Source: Candidatus Poribacteria bacterium (GTDB lineage Bacteria; Poribacteria; WGA-4E; WGA-3G). From it: a DNA stretch of 35,950 nucleotides. Position numbers and translations under genes: made by a program. Under the pieces are notes generated by a model. That model was given only the letters and a program-made list of their open reading frames with translations. It searched no databases and had not been told where the DNA came from. Positions 24,855 to 33,573 of the stretch are shown in pieces. Every line of letters starts with the position of its first letter. The first letter of the stretch is position 1. The stretch covers positions 1 to 35,950 of the forward strand of contig VYCT01000244.1 of NCBI GenBank assembly GCA_009843785.1. The letters run 5' to 3'.

Positions 24855-27800
24855 ATGTCTATCCCTAAGCTGTCTGTGAACAACCCTGTTTTAGCGAATC
24901 TCCTGATGATTATAATTATCGTTTTTGGGGTGTACGCATGGATGAACCTACCGCGGGAACTCACCCCAGAAGTCTCAGTACAGAGCGCAGTTGTGACAAC
25001 GCTATATCCCGGAGCATCCCCAGAAGAAGTTGAAATGCTTGTCACTGCTCCTATTGAAGATGCTATTGAGGAGAACGTCAACAAAGTTGACCTATTGTTT
25101 TCTACCTCTTCAGAGGGGCGTTCTGTTATCTTTGTCGATTTTGAGGAGATAAGCGACCGGGATTTTGACAAGGAACTTGAAAACCTACGCACCACTGTTG
25201 AGCAGGTCAATGAGTTGCCAGAGGAGATTTTAGATGATCCGAGGGTCGAAGAATTTGATATCTCATTCGGTTTCCCTATTTTGACGATTGTTGTCGGTGG
25301 AAATATTGTGGAAACGCAGATGCGAGATATTGCTGAAAATCTCAAAGATGAAATCTCGGACATCAAAAACATCGCCTCTGTCCGAATGGCAGGTCTCCGT
25401 GAGAGGGAAATATGGATTGAAGTGAACCCTGATCGATTGAAGGCATATCGACTCCCAATTTCAGCGGTTATTACCGCGCTCGGAACAAACAACTTGAATC
25501 TCCCCGCCGGCACAATGCAACTGGGAGGGACAGAATTCATGATCCGAACGATGGGGGAATTCACCGCTTTGGACACTATTGGCGAAACTCTCATCACTGT
25601 TCAACCGATAGGTACGCTTCTCCGTCTGAAAGACGTTGCAACGATCTCTGACACCTACGAGGCGGTGCGAACGCTATCGCGAATTGATGGACAACCTTCG
25701 ATTAGCCTGAGTGTGCAAAAGAAGACTGAGGGAAACACAATTGCATTAGTTGCTAAACTTCGAGAATTAGTCGACAATCGGAGAACAGATCTCCCTGAAG
25801 GTGCTGAGTTGACGGTTGTTAATGACTATTCCGTCGTTCTCAAAGAACGATTGGGAATTCTTGAAACGAATGCGTTTTTCGGTTTGGTGCTTGTTGTGCT
25901 AATGCTCCTGCTCTTTATTGGATGGCGGAATGCCCTATTTGCGGCACTCGGCATACCGGTCGCCTTCATGGCAACGTTCTGGTTTATGTCTATTGCTGGT
26001 TATACGCTAAATGGCGTTGCCCTGTTTGGACTTATTTTAGTCGTAGGGATTGTCGTTGATGATGCTATTGTTGTCATGGAAAATATCTATCGGCATATTG
26101 AGTCTGGCGTATCTCCAAAAGTTGCCGCTATTCGCGGTGCAGAAGAGGTCGGTTGGCCCGTTGTAGCAGCAAGCTTGACGACAATCTGTGCTTTTGGACC
26201 GTTGATGTTTATGTCTGGTGTTACTGGACAATTTATGCGGATCGTGCCGGTTATGGCGATTCTGGTGTTGATAGCATCTCTTTTTGAAGTCTTCGTAATT
26301 TTACCAGCACACGTCGCTGAATGGGGAAGCACCAAAATTCGCACAGGACGCAGCAGGCTTGAAAATCTCCGAATCGAGTCTCCGAGGGGTTTCACCCTCG
26401 GTGTCCGCATTGTCGGTTTTTTCGTGTGGTTTGCTATGTTTTTTGAATTAATTCGGAACCGATATGTTAGAATTCTGAAAATAACCATTCGACACCGATA
26501 TGCGTTTGTAGGGAGTGTCCTTTTCTTCGGGTTGGTTGCATGCATCGGGGCATTTTTTGTGCTTGACAGGGAACTCTTCCCTGGTGAAGAGTTCCCACAA
26601 TTTTATGTCAAAGCCGAGATGCCACCTTCCTACGGGATACAGGAAACGACAGAAGTAATCGTCGAAATTGAAGAGATGGCTAAAAGACTTCCATCAACTG
26701 AAGTTGATGCGGTCGTCAGCAATGTCGGTTTACACACATTTATGTCAGGTTTGGTAAGAAGAAGTGTTACCTACGGCTCAAATTTAGGAGAGGTAATCGT
26801 CGAACTCACACCAAAACAAGAGCGCACCCGAGGTGTGGATGAGATCATCGCTGAACTACGGACGAAAACCGCCGCCATTAGTGGAATTGAGCGACTGAGT
26901 TTCGCCACACAGGATGGGGGGGCACCACAAGTAGCAGATGTGCGAGTGAAAGTAAAAGGACCGAGATTTGAGAATCTGACTGAACTCGCTGGCGTTCTTA
27001 AGACAGCCCTATCTCAGATAGATGGCGTTTACGATATCCGAGATGACTTCAGCATCGGAAAATCTGAACTGCGCATCTACTTGAATCAGGAGAAAGCATA
27101 TCAATATGGATTAACCACGTTTCAGGTTGCTCAAACCGTTCGTACTGCTCTGGAGGGGGCTAAAGCCACAACTTATCGTGAAGCAGACGAAGCGATTGAG
27201 GTCATTGTCAAATATGAGGAAGATGCCCTTACACATCTCGCGGCACTTAATAATCTCTTGATTGCAACCCCCACTGGTGCTATCGTTCCACTCAAGGATG
27301 TTGCGAATATCGTGGTGGAAAAGGGGTACGCAGATATCCATCGATTTGACGGTGAGCGAGCCATCACGGTTTATGCATCCGTAGATAGAGAAAAGACGAC
27401 TGCCTTTAAAGTGAATCAATCACTCATCAGCGCATTTGCTGATATAGAATCTTTGTATCCGGGGTATCAACTCGATTTTCGAGGGGTTTTTGATGAAATT
27501 ACAGAATCCTTTTCCGAGTTGTGGAAGTTGTTTACTGTTGGGCTGTTGCTAATCTATGTGGTATTGGGTGCACAATTCAGGTCATTTATACAACCGATTA
27601 TCATTATGTTTGCTGTTCCGTTTGGTATGATCGGTGCGATGGTAGGACTCCTACTTTCGCATGCGACGCTTAGCGTCGTCGCTATGTTTGGTATCGTTGC
27701 CCTTTCGGGGATTGTGGTGAACGATTCAATTGTGCTTATCGACTTCATTAACAAGTACCGAGAAAAAGGGTATAACAAGTGGTACGCTGTTCTGAAAGGC

Positions 27801-28085
27801 AGTAGTCTCCGATTGCGTCCAATTGTTCTCACCACAATGACGACGATTTTCGGACTCATTCCGATGGCAATCGGATTAGGTGGCAAGTCGCCTATATGGA
27901 TGCCGATGGCGTATACTATCATCTTCGGGCTTGCGCTCGCAACTACAATGACGTTGTTTGTAATGCCTGCCCTCTATGCCATCACAACTGACTTACGAGG
28001 GCTCTTCCTGAAAAATCCTGAGGCGCGGTTCCAAATCGTTTCAGATGAAGAACTATTAGGTGCCGCAGTTCCAGCAGATAATTAG
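24855..28085 (+). CDS. RND efflux transporter permease (HAE1-like), copy 2
   Basis: A 1076-residue RND permease and close tandem paralogue of the upstream gene, collinear over its entire length. It keeps the same TM layout, the VVDDAIVVMENIYR proton-relay Asp pair and the TM10 segment GIVVNDSIVLIDF. Differences cluster in the periplasmic porter loops (for example around residues 85-150 and 600-640), where substrates are selected. Both could be subunits of one heterotrimeric pump, as MdtB and MdtC are, or separate pumps. ATG 24855 lacks a visible Shine-Dalgarno (CTCTCACC upstream), unlike copy 1, so translation may be weak or depend on readthrough from the first gene past the hairpin. Confidence 0.93.
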   Translation: MSIPKLSVNNPVLANLLMIIIIVFGVYAWMNLPRELTPEVSVQSAVVTTLYPGASPEEVEMLVTAPIEDAIEENVNKVDLLFSTSSEGRSVIFVDFEEISDRDFDKELENLRTTVEQVNELPEEILDDPRVEEFDISFGFPILTIVVGGNIVETQMRDIAENLKDEISDIKNIASVRMAGLREREIWIEVNPDRLKAYRLPISAVITALGTNNLNLPAGTMQLGGTEFMIRTMGEFTALDTIGETLITVQPIGTLLRLKDVATISDTYEAVRTLSRIDGQPSISLSVQKKTEGNTIALVAKLRELVDNRRTDLPEGAELTVVNDYSVVLKERLGILETNAFFGLVLVVLMLLLFIGWRNALFAALGIPVAFMATFWFMSIAGYTLNGVALFGLILVVGIVVDDAIVVMENIYRHIESGVSPKVAAIRGAEEVGWPVVAASLTTICAFGPLMFMSGVTGQFMRIVPVMAILVLIASLFEVFVILPAHVAEWGSTKIRTGRSRLENLRIESPRGFTLGVRIVGFFVWFAMFFELIRNRYVRILKITIRHRYAFVGSVLFFGLVACIGAFFVLDRELFPGEEFPQFYVKAEMPPSYGIQETTEVIVEIEEMAKRLPSTEVDAVVSNVGLHTFMSGLVRRSVTYGSNLGEVIVELTPKQERTRGVDEIIAELRTKTAAISGIERLSFATQDGGAPQVADVRVKVKGPRFENLTELAGVLKTALSQIDGVYDIRDDFSIGKSELRIYLNQEKAYQYGLTTFQVAQTVRTALEGAKATTYREADEAIEVIVKYEEDALTHLAALNNLLIATPTGAIVPLKDVANIVVEKGYADIHRFDGERAITVYASVDREKTTAFKVNQSLISAFADIESLYPGYQLDFRGVFDEITESFSELWKLFTVGLLLIYVVLGAQFRSFIQPIIIMFAVPFGMIGAMVGLLLSHATLSVVAMFGIVALSGIVVNDSIVLIDFINKYREKGYNKWYAVLKGSSLRLRPIVLTTMTTIFGLIPMAIGLGGKSPIWMPMAYTIIFGLALATTMTLFVMPALYAITTDLRGLFLKNPEARFQIVSDEELLGAAVPADN

Positions 28086-28198
28086 AACTGATTCTCAAAT
28101 CAACCTTCACAGCCTGGAAGCAGGGCCTGAGCATTTAGTGCGATTTTCTATTCTATACCACAATCGAAGAATTGCACTTTCCAAAATAACGCAAGATG

Positions 28199-28207
28199 TG
28201 CTACAAT
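28199..28207 (+). promoter_or_regulatory. Extended -10 before the ATPase gene
   Basis: TGCTACAAT (28199-28207) has the extended -10 form seen at 20.4 and 20.57 kb. The -35 region (TTCCAA, 28179-28184) is poor. It is 50 bp before the ATPase start. Confidence 0.4.
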
Positions 28208-28257
28208 GACTAAGAACTTGTTTTGATATCCGCACGAATGAAAATGGAGATCGCAAA

Positions 28258-29541
28258 ATGGCAACATTAGAAGGCTTCAGGGTGCGAAATTTCGGAGTTC
28301 TTAAGGATGTAACACTGGGGCGTCTATGGGACAGAAGGAGAGAAGAAGCACTCACGCCAATGACAGCGGTAATCGGAAAAAATGGGGTCGGCAAGAGTGC
28401 ACTATTCGATGCTTTCGGTTTCCTTGCTGATGCACTCAAATTCAATAATGTTGAAGAAGCTTGTGATGCACGCGGGCGCGGTGGTTTCGATAAAATGCGG
28501 ACTCAAGGGGCAACAGATCCGATTGAATTTGACGTGTACTACAGAGAACACGGAAACGCCAGGCCGATTACATATCAAGTTGCTATTGCTGTAGATGAGT
28601 ATGGACGTCCCTATGTCCTGCAAGAACGCTTTCGCCAAAGACGGAAGGGGCAGAAGCGCGGTCAACCCTTCTCTTTTTTAATGCTCTATAACGGTAGTGG
28701 TGTGGCATGGAAAGGGGAACAATTAGGAGACCAGATCGACGAAGACCCCGAGCACTTAAACCTCTTTGATCTCCTCGAATCCATAAAAGCAAAGGAATCC
28801 GCTGAAACAGAGGCTATTGAATTGAGTGACCCGCGAAAACTTGGTATAGCAACACTCGGTGCCTTGAAGCAGCACCCGCGAATTTCCGCTTTTCGCAGGT
28901 TTATCGAAGGATGGTATCTCAGTTATTTCACACCGGACGCTGCACGTAGTTTGCCACTTGCGGGTTCTCAAGAACACCTCAATATCCACGGTGACAACCT
29001 TGGTAATGTTGTGCAATTCATGGAGCGTGAACATAAGCAGCGTTTCCACGCGATTCTAAAAAAAATCGCCAATAAAATCCCCGGTATAGACAAAATTGAT
29101 ATCAAGGAAACAGAAGATAATAGGTTGTTACTCAGATTCAATGAAAAAGGCTTCAAAGACCCCTTCTATGCCCAACAAATGTCTGACGGAACACTTAAAG
29201 TATTCGCCTATCTATTACTCCTTGAAGATCCAACCCCGCCTCCTTTCATCTGCATCGAAGAACCAGAAAACGGTCTGTATCATAAGCTTTTAGAGACATT
29301 AGCCGATGAATTCCGCGAACACGCCACTGGACACAAAGGCGGTTCACAGGTTTTTATTACGACGCACCAGCCCTACTTTGTTAATGCCTTAGAGCCGAAA
29401 GAGGTCTGGATTCTGGAAAAAGGCAAAGACGGGTTTTCCCAAATCCGTAGAGCAAGCGAAGATCCGCTTGTGAATGATCTTGTTGAAGAGGGTCTGCCTT
29501 TGGGTGGCCTCTGGTATAGCGATTATCTGGATCCGAGGTGA
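28258..29541 (+). CDS. AAA/ABC-type ATPase, RecF/OLD-like (AAA15/AAA21)
   Basis: A 427-residue ATPase of the SMC/RecF/OLD class. Walker A is GKNGVGKS (40-47), the ABC-like signature is QMSDG (307-311), Walker B is FICIEEPENGL (330-340), and the switch His is His370 in ITTHQPYF. There is no nuclease domain at the C-terminus, unlike OLD or GajA; that part is supplied by the next gene, which begins 4 bp after this stop. ATG 28258 follows GGAGAT. Such stand-alone ATPases paired with a TOPRIM-type partner occur in defence systems such as PARIS (AriA-AriB) and in Rlo pairs. A defensive role here is inferred, not shown. Confidence 0.88.
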   Translation: MATLEGFRVRNFGVLKDVTLGRLWDRRREEALTPMTAVIGKNGVGKSALFDAFGFLADALKFNNVEEACDARGRGGFDKMRTQGATDPIEFDVYYREHGNARPITYQVAIAVDEYGRPYVLQERFRQRRKGQKRGQPFSFLMLYNGSGVAWKGEQLGDQIDEDPEHLNLFDLLESIKAKESAETEAIELSDPRKLGIATLGALKQHPRISAFRRFIEGWYLSYFTPDAARSLPLAGSQEHLNIHGDNLGNVVQFMEREHKQRFHAILKKIANKIPGIDKIDIKETEDNRLLLRFNEKGFKDPFYAQQMSDGTLKVFAYLLLLEDPTPPPFICIEEPENGLYHKLLETLADEFREHATGHKGGSQVFITTHQPYFVNALEPKEVWILEKGKDGFSQIRRASEDPLVNDLVEEGLPLGGLWYSDYLDPR

Positions 29542-29545
29542 TTGG

Positions 29546-30187
29546 ATGCATTTTGAGATACTTGTTGAAGACCAATCTGGAAAGAAAGTTCTTGACATCC
29601 TAATACCTAAAATTATCAGTAAGCAACATAAGTTCAAAGTGCGTCCGTACCAAGGCATTGGTCATATTCCGAAAAATCTAACCAATCCTGCCAACGCGAA
29701 TACAAATCTTTTGCTTAATCAACTTCCCATGCAGCTTAGGGCGTACGGAAAAAGTTATGCTAATGATCCTACTAAGGTCGTAATTGTGGTGTGCGATTTG
29801 GATAATAACTGTTTGAAGACCTTTCGTCAAGAACTCTTCAGAGTCCTGAATGCCTGTAATCCCAGACCAGAGACACGGTTTTGCATTGCTATAGAAGAGG
29901 GAGAAGCATGGCTGCTTGGTGATATTCTTGCGATTAAGGCAGCTTATCCGAAAGCCAAGGACAATATCTTGAATAGTTATCAAAACGATTCCATCTGCGG
30001 TACATGGGAACTTCTGGCTGATGCGATATTCGCTGGAGGCTCAAATGCCCTTAGCAAGAGGCCTTGGTATGTAATCGGGAGAGAAAAATCAGCATGGGCA
30101 CAGAAAATTACTCCATATATGAACGTAAACAAAAACTCGTCTCCGAGTTTCTGTTATTTTCGAGATAAGATCCGAGAACTGATCTGA
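29546..30187 (+). CDS. DUF4276/TOPRIM-like effector partner of the ATPase
   Basis: A 213-residue protein that starts like a TOPRIM fold: ILVEDQSGKKVLD with Glu8, then VVIVVCDLDNN with Asp84 and Asp86, and AIEEGEAWLLGD (115-126). This triad and the EAWLL segment are typical of DUF4276-type proteins, which are predicted metal-dependent nucleases of the OLD/RloB kind. ATG 29546 has GAGGTGA upstream, which overlaps the ATPase stop, so the pair is translationally coupled. The longer frame from 29474 lies inside the ATPase gene and has no start signal. Predicted role: nucleic-acid cleavage controlled by the ATPase. Assignment is by motif only. Confidence 0.72.
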   Translation: MHFEILVEDQSGKKVLDILIPKIISKQHKFKVRPYQGIGHIPKNLTNPANANTNLLLNQLPMQLRAYGKSYANDPTKVVIVVCDLDNNCLKTFRQELFRVLNACNPRPETRFCIAIEEGEAWLLGDILAIKAAYPKAKDNILNSYQNDSICGTWELLADAIFAGGSNALSKRPWYVIGREKSAWAQKITPYMNVNKNSSPSFCYFRDKIRELI

Positions 30188-30237
30188 GTATCCGCCGTTG
30201 ACCTATCAATTCATTAGAAATCAAGGAGAAAAATCGA

Positions 30238-31212
30238 GTGAATCAACAGAATTTGAAAATCGCTTTTATCGGTGTTGGTGGCATCGCTGGCAGCTACCGC
30301 CGAAGCCTTAATCAACTTGAACGTCCCATTGCAGCGGTCTGTGATATAAACGCCGAACGCGCTGCTGCTATCGCTACTGAAGAAGATGCTGTTGCATATA
30401 CCGACCACACCGAGATGCTACAGAAAGAGAAACCCGATGTCGTGTTTACTTGTATCCCACCGGGTGCACACACGACACAGGTTGCCGATGCCGCAGCATC
30501 TGGTGCGGCAGTTTTCGTTGCTAAACCGGTTGCACAGGATTTGGAAACCGCTAACCGTGCCCGCGATGCAATTGCTTCCGCAGGTGTTATCAATCAAGTC
30601 GGTTATATGGCGCGGTATAGCGATATTACGGCAAAAGCGAAGGAATTAGTCGGTGATCAGAAACTTACAATGGGAATTGGACGGTTTCTCACAAGGATGG
30701 GTGCGAACCACCCGTGGTGGGGAAAATATGACGTATCCCGCGGACAGATGGTGGAGCAGACGACCCACGTCTTTGACCTCATCCGCTACTTCCTCGGTGA
30801 TGTGGTAAGTGTTCACGCCTACGGTATCAAAGGTGTGTCCAATGGGATCGCCGATTTTGAGGAGTGCACTGTCTGTAACATGCAGTTTGAGAGCGGCGCT
30901 GTAGGCAGTATTACGAGTACCTGTGTCGCCCGTGCACACGAGAATTTCGCTACTGAACTCGTCGGTGACGATCTCTATCTCAAACTCACGCACGATTCTG
31001 GATTACGTGGTCAGATTGGTGGTGAAGGGATTGACTATACGGGGACGGAAGCGGGTTATTTCCGACAGGTTGAGCAGTTCATCAAAGCGGTTGATGCGAA
31101 CGATCAGGGGTTGGTACTTTCCTCCTATGCCGATGCTGTGAAGAGCCTTGCTGTTACACTTGCTGCGAACCGATCGTTAGAGACTGGACAGGTTGAACAG
31201 GCTGCTGAATGA
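30238..31212 (+). CDS. Gfo/Idh/MocA family oxidoreductase
   Basis: A 324-residue NAD(P)-dependent sugar or inositol dehydrogenase-like enzyme. The N-terminal Rossmann motif is IGVGGIAGS (11-19) with an acidic residue in VCDINAER. PDVVFTCIPPGAH closes the nucleotide site, and VAKPVAQDL supplies the conserved Lys-Pro of the family's EKP motif, with Ala in place of Glu. The C-terminal domain starts near 120 and includes DLIRYFLGDV. GTG 30238 has AAGGAG upstream. It lies between two ATPase-effector pairs but shares no obvious function with them; the substrate cannot be told from sequence. Confidence 0.9.
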   Translation: MNQQNLKIAFIGVGGIAGSYRRSLNQLERPIAAVCDINAERAAAIATEEDAVAYTDHTEMLQKEKPDVVFTCIPPGAHTTQVADAAASGAAVFVAKPVAQDLETANRARDAIASAGVINQVGYMARYSDITAKAKELVGDQKLTMGIGRFLTRMGANHPWWGKYDVSRGQMVEQTTHVFDLIRYFLGDVVSVHAYGIKGVSNGIADFEECTVCNMQFESGAVGSITSTCVARAHENFATELVGDDLYLKLTHDSGLRGQIGGEGIDYTGTEAGYFRQVEQFIKAVDANDQGLVLSSYADAVKSLAVTLAANRSLETGQVEQAAE

Positions 31213-31225
31213 TTGAAGGAAGAAC

Positions 31226-31729
31226 TCAACGCTTAATTGATTTTGCTAAAGCCTGTGCTAAGTTCCCTTGATGACCGCATCGCGCAGTGTTAATCGGAAA
31301 TTCTGCGCCTCGGAATCTGATTCTGGAAGTTCTAAGGCGGTTTCGCTGACTTCTGTGCATACTACCGCCGTGGACTAAGACAAGAACAAGGTTCATCTGA
31401 ACATTATCTGGAGTGCAATTGTCAACGATACGCGCCCCTTCTTGCAACTGCGCAACTGCCTCTGATGCATCAACATCGCCTCTTTTAAGTTCCATTGGAA
31501 CCCCAACGAGGTTGTTTTGGGCAGTATCAATGTAAAAGAGAACAAAGTCGCATTGGTTTGTCCGTGCTCTGCCTGTTGGAAAAGCAAGGTCTACATCTAA
31601 CACAACACGTTCAGACGGTATATTAGCCATGGAGACGCGACATCCTTCCTTGGTATAAGGGGATGTAGCTTCATTGTCCCTTATCCACTGACGGATCTCC
31701 TCAAGAGCCTCATGAAGATTCACGTTCAT
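31226..31729 (-). CDS. PD-(D/E)XK nuclease-like partner of the second ATPase
   Basis: A 167-residue protein, not a known named family. It has the PD-(D/E)XK pattern: Asp61 in QCDFVLF, then a strand with Glu80-Leu-Lys82 (VPMELKRG), then a helix with Gln94 and Gln96 (AVAQLQEGARIV). These are the spacings and context seen in restriction- and VRR-type nucleases. ATG 31729 has AAAGGTG just upstream and overlaps the end of the ATPase gene by 20 bp, so the two are translationally coupled. The frame extends seven codons further without a better start. Nuclease activity is predicted from motif and neighbour only. Confidence 0.65.
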   Translation of the reverse strand: MNVNLHEALEEIRQWIRDNEATSPYTKEGCRVSMANIPSERVVLDVDLAFPTGRARTNQCDFVLFYIDTAQNNLVGVPMELKRGDVDASEAVAQLQEGARIVDNCTPDNVQMNLVLVLVHGGSMHRSQRNRLRTSRIRFRGAEFPINTARCGHQGNLAQALAKSIKR

Positions 31730-33188
31730 CTTCACCTTTCTTTTTCTCAAATCTCTGTTGGAGATTCACTGAGCGGTTATAAAGTCCTTCAGCAACATCT
31801 TCGTAGTCCTCTGGAGAGATGCCCCCTCTGAGTTTAAAGGGAATTTCCTTGACGGGTTCGTCTTTTTGGAAATGCCATACGCCGACCTCTTCTGGTAAAA
31901 GCCAACTTGCAGGCTCATCAGTTTCGTCTTCAAGCAACCCTTCAAGAACCAGATTCCCGATTTCCTGAAGCAACCAATCGCTGTGCGTTGTTACGATCAC
32001 CCTCACCCCCGCACGAACTAAGCGGGCAAGGATAACTGCCATGTCCGCTTGGGCACCGGGGTGTAGATGGGCTTCAGGTTCTTCAATGATGAGTGTATCA
32101 CCAGGTTGTACGAAACTTCGGAGAAATAAAACTAAGGGAGCTAGTTCAGACACCATTGACGAAGCTTGGCTTAAACGTATATCCTCTTCTATACTTTGTG
32201 GACGGTAGTAAAAACCTGGATACCCACTTGGTGAGAGTTTTAGGAGTATTTGTCCAGCAAGCACTTCAGATTCCAGTGTTTCTGCAATGTCCTTCATTTC
32301 GTCATTGGAAACGCTATCTTCTTCATAAAGGATAATCCTTTCCATAAAGTCTGCTACCGCGCCTGACATAGTGGGAACCTCAGGGAAACGTTCCAAACCT
32401 ACGCGGGTGGTCCGCTTCACAAGTGAACTGGCAATAATTCGATGACTTTGCATGATCCCATTCCGAGCAGCGGGTAAGTAATATGTTTTCTTGGTATTAG
32501 GATAATTATCACTTCCTATACGAACTCTATTCTCCTCGAAGAGTACTCCCCCGAAAACCGACCACTCCTTGGGAAGAAGAATCATGTTCTCATTAGCAGG
32601 GGTATCTAATGAAATCAAATTATCCAGATTGATCTCTGACGTAGAAATTCTCATCCTGATGTTCCAATATTCTTGATCCCTTTCACTGATTCTTAGTAAA
32701 ACAGATGTCTCATTACGTTGTCCTCCAGTCAATCGCATTAACTCTGAAATGGAATTCAAATCAAAGCAATTTTTAAGCTCATCCTGTAATTCTTTTGCAA
32801 AAAAATCTGTATCATTAATAACAACTTCCAATTTTTGGCGAACTTCTCTGGACAGATCTGATAATTTAAAAGGCTCCTCATCCAGAACTAATTTGTTGAG
32901 TATCTCCCCAATTTCTTCTTTTAACGTAGAAGGACTGGATAAAAGCTCACTTAGTATACTCATAGCTTTCCCAGGCTCGAAACGAGATAAAAGACTTGAA
33001 CCCGATAAATCGTTAAAAACCCCGTGTAAGACATACATCAGCGTAGCAAAATAGGTCTTCCCCGTGTTGCTGGGACCGACAAATACTGTTAGTGGACGCA
33101 GATCAATGTTCGCCTTAGTAATGGGTCCGAAATTTTTAACCACTATTTCAACCCTTGGGTGCTGTTGTGTATCTTTGATTTCGCTCAT
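31710..33188 (-). CDS. AAA ATPase (RecF/OLD-like) with nuclease-like partner
   Basis: A 492-residue ABC/SMC-type ATPase. Walker A is GPSNTGKT (38-45), the signature-like helix is SQASSMVSELAPL (340-352), Walker B is DTLIIEEPEAHLHP (364-377), and the switch His is His402 in VIVTTHSDWLL. The middle (80-330) is an insertion of helices and strands with no recognised domain, and the C-terminus is charged (KKKGEDERE). It is only distantly like the ATPase at 28.3 kb, so it is not a recent duplicate. GAGGAAG precedes ATG 33188. Its stop overlaps the start of a PD-(D/E)XK-like gene. Such pairs are common in anti-phage islands. Biological role not established. Confidence 0.87.
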   Translation of the reverse strand: MSEIKDTQQHPRVEIVVKNFGPITKANIDLRPLTVFVGPSNTGKTYFATLMYVLHGVFNDLSGSSLLSRFEPGKAMSILSELLSSPSTLKEEIGEILNKLVLDEEPFKLSDLSREVRQKLEVVINDTDFFAKELQDELKNCFDLNSISELMRLTGGQRNETSVLLRISERDQEYWNIRMRISTSEINLDNLISLDTPANENMILLPKEWSVFGGVLFEENRVRIGSDNYPNTKKTYYLPAARNGIMQSHRIIASSLVKRTTRVGLERFPEVPTMSGAVADFMERIILYEEDSVSNDEMKDIAETLESEVLAGQILLKLSPSGYPGFYYRPQSIEEDIRLSQASSMVSELAPLVLFLRSFVQPGDTLIIEEPEAHLHPGAQADMAVILARLVRAGVRVIVTTHSDWLLQEIGNLVLEGLLEDETDEPASWLLPEEVGVWHFQKDEPVKEIPFKLRGGISPEDYEDVAEGLYNRSVNLQQRFEKKKGEDERESS

Positions 33189-33270
33189 TGGCGCTTCCTC
33201 TAATCTGATTTACTGCGGTGGGCGCGCTTGCATGAAGATTAAAAAATTAATTCGGTAATTTATTGACGAA

Positions 33271-33295
33271 GTCCGGTTCGGTTGCAAACCGCACC
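33271..33295 (+). repeat. Palindromic repeat, member 1 (imperfect)
   Basis: GTCCGG then GGTTCGGTT and AACCGCACC around the loop GCA. The 9-bp stem has one mismatch. Its left arm matches member 2 and its right arm matches member 3, as if the two stem types were mixed. Confidence 0.65.
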
Positions 33296-33338
33296 ATAAG
33301 TGTCAATTTTAGAAAAAATAACCGCCTGAATCCCCAGG

Positions 33339-33369
33339 TCCGGTAGGTTCGGTTTGCAACCGAACCGGA
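33339..33369 (+). repeat. Palindromic repeat, member 2
   Basis: GTCCGGTA leads into a perfect 9-bp stem, GGTTCGGTT (33346-33354) and AACCGAACC (33358-33366), with a three-base loop, then GGAT. It shares its flanks GGTCCGGTA and CCGGAT with member 3 in the opposite orientation. Confidence 0.8.
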
Positions 33370-33432
33370 TACGACGCGGCAACCGTAATAGCTTCAAACA
33401 CCTCTTGAATTCCGTTCTCGGTTTTTTCTTTA

Positions 33433-33450
33433 GCGGAACCCGTGTTCCGC
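33433..33450 (+). repeat. Short hairpin between the palindromic repeats
   Basis: GCGGAAC (33433-33439) and GTTCCGC (33444-33450) form a perfect 7-bp stem with loop CCGT. No T-run follows. It is not clearly related to the other palindromes except for the GGAAC/GTTCC core. Confidence 0.55.
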
Positions 33451-33480
33451 AAACGCTGCATCTGAAGGTTTTCGCGAAGT

Positions 33481-33519
33481 ATCCGGTGCGGTTAGAAACC
33501 GCACCTACCGGGTCCGCGG
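33481..33519 (-). repeat. Palindromic repeat, member 3 (inverted orientation)
   Basis: Plus-strand ATCCGGTGCGGTT, AGA, AACCGCACC then TACCGGGTCC. The perfect 9-bp stem is GGTGCGGTT (33485-33493) with AACCGCACC (33497-33505). Read on the minus strand it aligns with member 2. The fourth stem pair is T-A in member 2 and G-C here, a compensatory change that keeps the pairing. Confidence 0.8.
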
Positions 33520-33573
33520 AAAACCGGATTACATAACATAGTCTTCAGTTAAAACACGTCTATCACATACACG

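Larger units (their letters stand above)
33189..33573. other. Intergenic region carrying palindromic repeats
   Basis: This 385-bp gap lies between the start of the second ATPase gene and the end of the GH88 gene. It holds three related GC-rich palindromes and a separate hairpin, each listed below. Short frames across it show no coding signal. Confidence 0.7.

Noticed and set aside
24824-25597. Long minus-strand frame (257 codons, Ser- and Ile-rich) opposite the second RND gene
   Set aside because: It is the mirror of the conserved RND coding sequence. A similar mirror frame lies opposite the same part of the first RND gene (21453-22016), as expected from shared codon use, not from a real gene.
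33271-33519. CRISPR array
   Set aside because: Three palindromes with unequal spacing (about 44 and 112 bp), different orientation and imperfect copies, and no cas genes. They fit REP-like elements better.
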